NCBI GenBank assembly: GCA_021202205.1
Contig: JAJQDJ010000074.1
Location: 1-12,710 of the forward strand
Origin: Erysipelotrichaceae bacterium
GTDB lineage: Bacteria; Bacillota_I; Bacilli_A; Erysipelotrichales; Coprobacillaceae
Direction: 5' to 3'
Length of the DNA: 12,710 nucleotides
Shown: positions 7,404-12,710 of the stretch, piece by piece
Layout of the letters: every line of letters starts with the position of its first letter
Position numbering within the stretch: position 1 is the stretch's first letter
The notes under the pieces: model-generated
Seen by the model: the letters and a program-made list of their open reading frames with translations, nothing else
Told to the model about the DNA's origin: nothing
Database searches by the model: none
Position numbers and translations under genes: made by a program

Positions 7404-7430
7404 AAAAGAATATGAAAGATTCATATTCTA
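7403..7430 (-). terminator. Intrinsic terminator of the parE-parC operon
   Basis: A perfect 10-base stem (7407-7416 paired with 7420-7429) closes a three-base loop. Read on the minus strand, it is followed by a run of five T. The stem takes in part of the parC TAG stop at 7428-7430. On the plus strand the hairpin is followed by A residues, so it should not stop sigK transcripts efficiently. The stem is AT-rich, which weakens it. Confidence 0.65.
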
Positions 7431-9938
7431 AAAATCATCACCAAATAAATCATTAAAACTAATCGGTTCAAACTTATCATTGGTTTCTTTTATTGTTTGG
7501 GTTTTGATTTGCGTACTATCATATAAGTCTGTAGAAAGTGAGAGAGGATCATAAACTTGGATAAGTTGCTGTTCTTTGAATATAGCTATATCTTTTGGCT
7601 TTGTTTGAGTTTGAGTGTAGCCATAGTCTTTGATAAGAATTGTTGCATATTGTTGATCAGTAATAATATCTAGGGTATCTTGTGGTCCTTTAATATAAGA
7701 TTTATAAGTATATATTGGCTTTTTTTTTGGTGATTTATATACTAAATGACCTTTAGTATTACGATTACAGCTAGGTATATCATTAAGATGCAGGCGTTTA
7801 ATGCCTAATGTTTCAGTGATTAAAATATAAGCATCTGTTTTCATAGGATCAAAAATATTCATAGCAACAAGCTCATCATTTTTTAAACTCATAGCTTTAA
7901 TACCAGTAGCTTTTAAACCTAAAATTGATACTTCTTGTTCGCTATATAATGAAACATAGCCATCTCTGCTCGTTAAAGTTATGCCCTGATTTCCATCACT
8001 TAAAGACACAGAAAGTAAATCATCATCTTTTTTTAGATTCATACATTTTATTGGCTTACTGTAGCGTGTTACTTCAAAATCTTTTAAAGAAACACGTTTG
8101 ATTTGACCATTTTTTGTTACGAGTACAACATACAAAGGTTTCTGGAAACTTTTCACTAAAATAGACCCAATCATTTTTTCCTCTGGTGATACTTTGATAA
8201 GATAACTGATATGTTTTCCTAGTTCACGCCATCTAAATTCTTCTAATTTATGTAATGGAATGTAGAGGTAATTGCCTTGATTTGTAAAGACTAGTAATTT
8301 ATCAGTTGTATTGGCTTTATGAATATCTAAAAGTAAATCATCATCTTTTTTAACAATACGCGTATCTCCTCTAGCGTTATAAGAACGCATAGAAATACGT
8401 TTAATATAACCGTCACGAGATACAGAAACATAAATATCTTCACTTAATATCATAGCTTCTTCATTAATTGATATTTCTTGTACTTCATCTTTTATTTGTG
8501 TTAGACGGGGTGAAGGATATTGGTTTTTTATTTCCTTAAGTTCAGAAATAATAACATTTCTTAATACTTTATCACTATCTAATATATTGTTTAATTGCTG
8601 GATTGTTGTTTCTAATTCATTCAATTCATTTTTCAATGCTACAATATCTGTGTTTGTAAGGCGATATAATTGTAATGTGACAATTGCTTCAGATTGTTTT
8701 TCACTAAAACCAAACTGTTGTTGAATATTGTATTTGGCATCAGCTTTGTCTTTAGAATGGCGTATTGTATAAACAACATCATCTAAAATCGATACTGCCT
8801 TAATAAGACCATCAACAATATGCTTACGATCATTAGCTTTTTGCAGATCATATAAAGATCGCTTTGTAACGACCTCTATAGCATGATCAATATAACCATC
8901 AATAATATCGATAATACCCATGCATTCAGGTCTTTTATCACGAATAGCAACCATATTATAATTATAGTTTTTTTGTAAATCAGTATTCTTATAAAAATAA
9001 TTTAAAGTATTTTGAACATCAACATCTTTCTTTAAATCAACCACAATACTTAAACCATTTCGATCTGATTCGTCCCTAACCTCTATAATTCCATCAATCA
9101 AACGATTAACACGTATTTCATCCATTTTTCGAACCAATTCTGCTTTATTGACTTCATATGGAATTTCACTAATAACAATTTGATTCATATTTTTCTTTTG
9201 AACAATCTCTGTTTTAGATCTGACAATAACTTTGCCACGACCTTTACTAAAAGCTGTTTTTATACCTTCTTTTCCTTCAACAATTGCCCCTGTAGGAAAA
9301 TCAGGTCCTTTAATAAATTCCATGATTTTATCTAAAGAACAATGAACATGTTGAATACGATATATGGTTGCATCAATGACTTCACCTAAATTATGAGGTG
9401 GAATGTCAGTAGCATAGCCACTTGATATTCCAGTTGCACCATTGACTAATAAATTAGGAAATTTGGCAGGTAATACTGTTGGTTCATATTCTGTATCATC
9501 AAAGTTAAGTGCCATTTGTACTGTATCTTTATCAAGATCTTTTAATAATTCTAATGATATAGGAGCCAATCTTGCTTCAGTATAACGCATAGCGGCTGCA
9601 GGATCATTATCTATAGAACCATTATTTCCTTGCATATCAACTAAAGGCATACGCATTTTCCATTCCTGTGATAAACGTACCATAGCTTCATAAACTGATG
9701 TATCACCATGAGGATGATAATTACCTATAACATTACCAACAGTTTTAGCAGATTTACGATAAGGTTTTAAATGCGTGTTCCCTTCCTTATACATAGCATA
9801 TAAAATACGGCGCTGAACAGGCTTTAAGCCATCACGTACATCTGGCAAGGCACGATCTTGAATAATATATTTAGAATATTTACCGAATCGATCACCCATA
9901 ATCTCATCTAAAGATTCTACAACTATATGTTCACTCAT
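7428..9938 (-). CDS. parC: DNA topoisomerase IV subunit A (ParC)
   Basis: This is the 836-residue DNA-breaking and rejoining subunit of topoisomerase IV, which decatenates daughter chromosomes with ParE. The winged-helix/tower part covers about residues 1-490. It has ALPDVRDGLKPVQRRILYAM (30-49), the quinolone-region helix with HPHGDTSVYEAM (75-86) and the active-site tyrosine at Y119 in AAMRYTEA. The C-terminal beta-pinwheel begins near 498 with repeated blades such as SRDGYIKRIS, and no QRRGGKG GyrA box is visible. That absence, the close resemblance to Gram-positive ParC and the pairing with ParE favour ParC over GyrA. Residue 80 is Thr where S. aureus ParC has Ser, and E84 is conserved. 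The start follows the parE stop by 12 bases, with GGAGGT immediately after the parE TAA and six bases from the ATG. Confidence 0.94.
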   Translation of the reverse strand: MSEHIVVESLDEIMGDRFGKYSKYIIQDRALPDVRDGLKPVQRRILYAMYKEGNTHLKPYRKSAKTVGNVIGNYHPHGDTSVYEAMVRLSQEWKMRMPLVDMQGNNGSIDNDPAAAMRYTEARLAPISLELLKDLDKDTVQMALNFDDTEYEPTVLPAKFPNLLVNGATGISSGYATDIPPHNLGEVIDATIYRIQHVHCSLDKIMEFIKGPDFPTGAIVEGKEGIKTAFSKGRGKVIVRSKTEIVQKKNMNQIVISEIPYEVNKAELVRKMDEIRVNRLIDGIIEVRDESDRNGLSIVVDLKKDVDVQNTLNYFYKNTDLQKNYNYNMVAIRDKRPECMGIIDIIDGYIDHAIEVVTKRSLYDLQKANDRKHIVDGLIKAVSILDDVVYTIRHSKDKADAKYNIQQQFGFSEKQSEAIVTLQLYRLTNTDIVALKNELNELETTIQQLNNILDSDKVLRNVIISELKEIKNQYPSPRLTQIKDEVQEISINEEAMILSEDIYVSVSRDGYIKRISMRSYNARGDTRIVKKDDDLLLDIHKANTTDKLLVFTNQGNYLYIPLHKLEEFRWRELGKHISYLIKVSPEEKMIGSILVKSFQKPLYVVLVTKNGQIKRVSLKDFEVTRYSKPIKCMNLKKDDDLLSVSLSDGNQGITLTSRDGYVSLYSEQEVSILGLKATGIKAMSLKNDELVAMNIFDPMKTDAYILITETLGIKRLHLNDIPSCNRNTKGHLVYKSPKKKPIYTYKSYIKGPQDTLDIITDQQYATILIKDYGYTQTQTKPKDIAIFKEQQLIQVYDPLSLSTDLYDSTQIKTQTIKETNDKFEPISFNDLFGDDF

Positions 9939-9950
9939 GTATTAACCTCC

Positions 9951-11882
9951 TTAACCATTTGTTATAAAGAATGAATCTTCCAATGAAAATTGGACATTCT
10001 CTTCTATCCACGTACGTCTTGGTTCAACTTTATCTCCCATTAAAACACTTACACGTTTTTCTACTGTTGCTGCATCTTCTATTGTGACTTGAATAAGTGT
10101 ACGCGTTTCAGGATTCATGGTTGTATCCCATAGCTGACTCGCATTCATCTCACCTAAACCTTTGTATCGTTGTATTGTATATCCCCTACCAACCCTAGCT
10201 TTGGCTTTTTCTAATTCCTGATCATCCCAGGCATAAATAGAATTTTCTGTCTTGCCATTTTTCTTAGAGACCTTATATAAAGGTGGCATGGCAATAAAAA
10301 CACGTCCAGAGGTAATAAGACCGCGCATATAACGATAAAAGAATGTAAGCAACAAAACTTGAATATGTGCCCCATCGGTATCTGCGTCAGTCATAATAAT
10401 GACTTTAGCATAATTTGAATTATCAGCGTTAAAATCATCACCAAATCCAGCACCAACAGTATTAATGATAGTTGCGATTTCTTCGTTTTTCAACATATCA
10501 TTTAAAGACGTTTTTTCAGCATTCAAAACTTTACCTCTTAAAGGCAAAATAGCTTGATATTTACGATCCCTTCCTTGTTTGGCACTGCCACCTGCAGAAT
10601 CACCTTCCACAAGATATAATTCTTTTTGTTTCTTATCCTTGCTTTGTGCAGGAGCCAATTTTCCACTTAAGATTCTTTCATTTTTATTATTTTTTCCTTT
10701 TCTTGCTGCTTCACGGGCCTTACGAGCTGCACTTCTAGCTTGAGCAGCTTTACTCATTTTTTGAATAAGAGTATTAGCAATTTCCTTATGCTCTTCTAAA
10801 TAATAGGTAATTTGTTCATATACAACATTTTCTACAATTATCTTAGCATCTGCTGTTCCTAGTTTTGATTTGACTTGTCCTTCAAATTGTAATAATGATT
10901 CAGGTATCTTGAGAGAAATAATCGCTGTTAAACCTTCTCTGACATCACTACCTTCTAATTTTTTATCTTTTCCTTTTAATAAATTATATTTCTTTGCATA
11001 CTCATTAAAAACTTTTGTAAGGCCTGATTTAAATCCTGTCTCATGCGTTCCACCATCACCAGTTCTTACCAGATTGACAAATGATATCAAATTTTCATGA
11101 TATCCATCAGTAAACTGCATAGCCACTTCTACTTCAATTGCTCGTGATTGATCATCAAAAGAAATAATGGGATGAACAACCTTCTTATCTTCATTCAGAT
11201 AAGCAATAAATGATTCTAAGCCATCATTATATTGAAAGCTATCTTGTTTACCACTTCGCTCATCTATCACAATGATTTCAATCCCCTTTAATAAAAAAGC
11301 ACTTTCGCGCATACGTTCACATATTGTTGTATAACTAAAATTGATTGTAGTGAAGATATCTTTATTTGGTAAAAAATGAATGATTGTACCAGTTTTATTT
11401 GTCTTGCCCAAAGTTTTTAAAGGAAAAATCTTTTGTGCCCCATTTTCAAATCTTTGATTTGTAATCTTACCATCACGATAAACAGTGACTTCCAACCAAT
11501 CACTTAAAGCATTCACTACTGAGGAACCAACGCCATGTAAACCACCAGAAGTTTTATATCCGCCATCTTCATTGAATTTACCACCAGCATGCAATACTGT
11601 TAAAATAACTTCGGTTGTAGGTCTTCCAGAAGCATGCATTCCAACAGGCATTCCTCTTCCTTCATCTTCAACTTTTATACTATTATCTTTTCCAATAGTC
11701 ACTTTTATTTTTTTACCATATCCTGCAATTGCTTCATCGATAGCATTATCAACAATTTCCCATACCAAATGATGCAATCCTCTTTGATCTGTTGAGCCAA
11801 TATACATACCTGGTCTTTTTTTAACTGCTTCTAGACCTTCAAGTATTAGAATATCTTCTTCACCATAATGTTTTTTTGCCAT
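9951..11882 (-). CDS. parE: DNA topoisomerase IV subunit B (ParE)
   Basis: This is the 643-residue ATPase subunit of topoisomerase IV. The GHKL ATPase domain shows E42 and N46 (VWEIVDNAIDEA), D73 in EDEGRGMP and the glycine lid GGLHGVG (113-119). A transducer domain with QVKSKLG (336-342) follows, where the usual loop reads QTK. The TOPRIM domain carries EGDSAGGSA (E426) and MTDADTDG (D499, D501, D503) for magnesium binding. The linker SGKLAPAQSKD and RDRKYQAILPLRGK are typical of ParE rather than GyrB in this group. The ATG at 11882 has AAGGAGG seven bases upstream. A strong sigma-A-type promoter lies about 65 bases before it. plsY diverges upstream, which is also the B. subtilis arrangement. 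Confidence 0.95.
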   Translation of the reverse strand: MAKKHYGEEDILILEGLEAVKKRPGMYIGSTDQRGLHHLVWEIVDNAIDEAIAGYGKKIKVTIGKDNSIKVEDEGRGMPVGMHASGRPTTEVILTVLHAGGKFNEDGGYKTSGGLHGVGSSVVNALSDWLEVTVYRDGKITNQRFENGAQKIFPLKTLGKTNKTGTIIHFLPNKDIFTTINFSYTTICERMRESAFLLKGIEIIVIDERSGKQDSFQYNDGLESFIAYLNEDKKVVHPIISFDDQSRAIEVEVAMQFTDGYHENLISFVNLVRTGDGGTHETGFKSGLTKVFNEYAKKYNLLKGKDKKLEGSDVREGLTAIISLKIPESLLQFEGQVKSKLGTADAKIIVENVVYEQITYYLEEHKEIANTLIQKMSKAAQARSAARKAREAARKGKNNKNERILSGKLAPAQSKDKKQKELYLVEGDSAGGSAKQGRDRKYQAILPLRGKVLNAEKTSLNDMLKNEEIATIINTVGAGFGDDFNADNSNYAKVIIMTDADTDGAHIQVLLLTFFYRYMRGLITSGRVFIAMPPLYKVSKKNGKTENSIYAWDDQELEKAKARVGRGYTIQRYKGLGEMNASQLWDTTMNPETRTLIQVTIEDAATVEKRVSVLMGDKVEPRRTWIEENVQFSLEDSFFITNG

Positions 11883-11930
11883 TTAGATTCCTCCTTCGTA
11901 ATTTATAATTTTATCAAAAAAATAAAAATG

Positions 11931-11943
11931 ATACAAGTTGTAT
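11931..11943. repeat. 13-bp palindrome over the parE transcription start region
   Basis: ATACAA and TTGTAT flank one central base as a perfect inverted repeat. It lies immediately downstream of the parE -10 box, where transcription should begin. A transcript hairpin is unlikely because the start point would fall inside it, so a DNA operator is the better reading if it functions at all. Confidence 0.45.
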
Positions 11944-11945
11944 TC

Positions 11946-11974
11946 AATATAATATCTTTCTAACAAAATGTCAA
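11946..11974 (-). promoter_or_regulatory. Sigma-A-type promoter of parE-parC
   Basis: Read on the minus strand, a perfect TTGACA (-35, 11969-11974) is followed by a 17-base spacer and TATATT (-10, 11946-11951; five of six consensus bases). It would give a leader of about 57 bases before the parE ATG. This is the strongest promoter in the window. Confidence 0.8.
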
Positions 11975-11987
11975 CTTATGTTTATCA

Positions 11988-12015
11988 TTGATTTTTTTTG
12001 TTAATTATGTATAAT
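11988..12015 (+). promoter_or_regulatory. Sigma-A-type promoter of plsY
   Basis: TTGATT (-35, 11988-11993), a 16-base spacer and a perfect TATAAT (-10, 12010-12015) point toward plsY. The predicted start near 12022 leaves a leader of only about 15 bases, just enough for the ribosome binding site. It lies back to back with the parE promoter, with 13 bases between the two -35 boxes. Confidence 0.65.
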
Positions 12016-12036
12016 TGAGCAAAAGGATGTGTGTTT

Positions 12037-12645
12037 ATGAAATATTTTATATATATATTATTAATAGTTATGAGTTATCTTTATGGATCTGTTCCTTTTG
12101 CGCTTGTAATAGGTAAAGTTTTCTATCATACTGATGTTAGAAATAGTGGTTCAGGGAATCTCGGTGGGACAAATGCTGGTCGTGTTTTAGGTAAAAAAGC
12201 GGGTTTAGCAGTCATTGTTCTTGATGCTTCGAAATGTTGTATTTCTATTTTGATTTCTAAAATGGTGGCTTATTATTTTCATTTGAATGGTGATATTATA
12301 TATTTATCCGCTTTAGCTTGTGTATTAGGACATTGTTATCCTATATTTGCGGATTTTAGAGGAGGTAAAGCTGTATCAGTGGCTATTGGTTATGTGTTGA
12401 TGACAAATCGAATAGCATTTTTGGTTGCTCTTGCTATATTCTTAATAACATTAAAACTATCAAAATATGTTTCTTTATCATCCATTTTAGCAGCAATTTC
12501 AATAGCAATTATTTCACCTTTTATCGGTTATAGCAATATAGGTGTTATAACGAACATACTTATTGTTACGTTACTAGTTTATAAGCATAAAGCAAACATT
12601 CAAAGACTAATGAATGGAACAGAAAATAAAATAACATGGATGTAA
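12037..12645 (+). CDS. plsY: Acyl-phosphate:glycerol-3-phosphate acyltransferase PlsY
   Basis: This integral membrane enzyme transfers the acyl group of acyl-phosphate (made by PlsX) to glycerol-3-phosphate, giving lysophosphatidic acid at the start of phospholipid synthesis. At about 202 residues it is near the usual length. An N-terminal hydrophobic segment (about 3-25) is followed by motif 1, SGSGNLGGTNAGR (37-49). Motif 2 is GHCYPIFADFRGGKAV (98-113) and a motif 3-like HKANIQRLMNGTENK lies near the C-terminus. Hydrophobic stretches between these account for the expected membrane helices. I prefer the ATG at 12037: AAGGATGTG (12023-12031) matches the anti-Shine-Dalgarno at eight of nine bases and is well spaced. 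A GTG at 12031 in the same frame would add two residues. The gene diverges from parE, as in B. subtilis (formerly yneS). Confidence 0.95.
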   Translation: MKYFIYILLIVMSYLYGSVPFALVIGKVFYHTDVRNSGSGNLGGTNAGRVLGKKAGLAVIVLDASKCCISILISKMVAYYFHLNGDIIYLSALACVLGHCYPIFADFRGGKAVSVAIGYVLMTNRIAFLVALAIFLITLKLSKYVSLSSILAAISIAIISPFIGYSNIGVITNILIVTLLVYKHKANIQRLMNGTENKITWM

Positions 12646-12661
12646 AAAAAGACCGAAAGGC

Positions 12662-12691
12662 AATGTCATTAAGTTAAGATTTGGTGACATT
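12662..12691. repeat. Inverted repeat downstream of plsY
   Basis: AATGTCA (12662-12668) and TGACATT (12685-12691) are perfect 7-base arms around a 16-base loop. No T run follows, so it is not a standard terminator. It may be an RNA structure or part of a repeat or mobile-element end outside the window. Confidence 0.4.
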
Positions 12692-12696
12692 CCCCT

Positions 12697-12710
12697 TCTC
12701 AAAAATGAGA
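12697..12710 (+). terminator. Possible terminator hairpin cut by the window edge
   Basis: TCTCA and TGAGA flank an AAAA loop. CCCCT immediately before the left arm could extend the stem if the missing bases continue AGGGG. Whether a T run follows cannot be seen. Confidence 0.3.

Noticed and set aside
10870..11772. Plus-strand open frames of 76 and 95 codons opposite parE
   Set aside because: They are antisense to conserved ATPase-domain codons, and their Pro/Ser-rich composition is that of a shadow frame.
7428..11882. The subunit pair as DNA gyrase (GyrA/GyrB)
   Set aside because: The A subunit lacks a visible GyrA box and closely follows Gram-positive ParC, and the plsY neighbour matches the parE-parC locus. 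Topoisomerase IV fits better.
11883..11945. Riboswitch or T-box in the parE leader
   Set aside because: The leader is only about 57 bases, AT-rich, and has no conserved stem set.
1..12710. Mollicutes origin with TGA read as tryptophan
   Set aside because: TGA ends several genes exactly where the next begins (ATGA overlaps), and conserved tryptophans use TGG.
1..12710. CRISPR array, tRNA, rRNA or transposase gene
   Set aside because: No spaced direct repeats, no cloverleaf-like or rRNA-like GC-rich segment, and no transposase reading frame were seen.

Overview
The window is a compact, very AT-rich stretch of a low-GC Gram-positive chromosome carrying ten protein genes and almost no spare DNA. 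No gap exceeds about 155 bases, and I see no RNA gene, CRISPR array or transposase. TGA is used repeatedly as a stop, so the standard bacterial code applies rather than the Mollicutes code. A sigma-K gene points to a spore-former. A NadD-YqeK fusion, as I recall it from Mollicutes and relatives, together with the extreme AT content, suggests the Erysipelotrichia (Coprobacillus / Thomasclavelia-like gut bacteria). That placement is inference and was not tested by search.

Layout. Bases 90-6633 (minus strand) hold one tight operon in transcription order: yqeH (ribosome-assembly GTPase), yhbY/yqeI (CRM RNA-binding protein), a nadD-yqeK fusion, rsfS/yqeL, a yqeM-like methyltransferase, mtnN and a long U32-family protein. 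This is the B. subtilis yqeH-yqeM cluster without yqeG and aroE, with NadD and YqeK fused and with mtnN and the U32 gene added at the end. Four junctions are 4-base ATGA stop/start overlaps and one stop codon is embedded in the next Shine-Dalgarno, so translation is probably coupled along the operon.

Bases 6729-7403 (plus strand) carry an uninterrupted sigK, divergent from yqeH, with an unusually short pro-sequence. It runs convergently into parC. Bases 7428-11882 (minus strand) are the topoisomerase IV pair parE-parC, closed by a terminator hairpin that overlaps the parC stop. Bases 12037-12645 (plus strand) are plsY, divergent from parE as in B. subtilis, with two good sigma-A-type promoters back to back between them.

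Functionally this is housekeeping: ribosome maturation, NAD synthesis and dinucleotide or methylthioadenosine clean-up in the first operon, chromosome decatenation in the second, and the first committed acylation of phospholipid synthesis in the third, with one sporulation regulator set between them. I found no evidence of a previously undescribed system. The points worth a second look are the altered NadD nucleotide-binding motif inside the fusion, the short sigma-K pro-sequence, two near-perfect palindromes at promoters, and unresolved inverted repeats after plsY.
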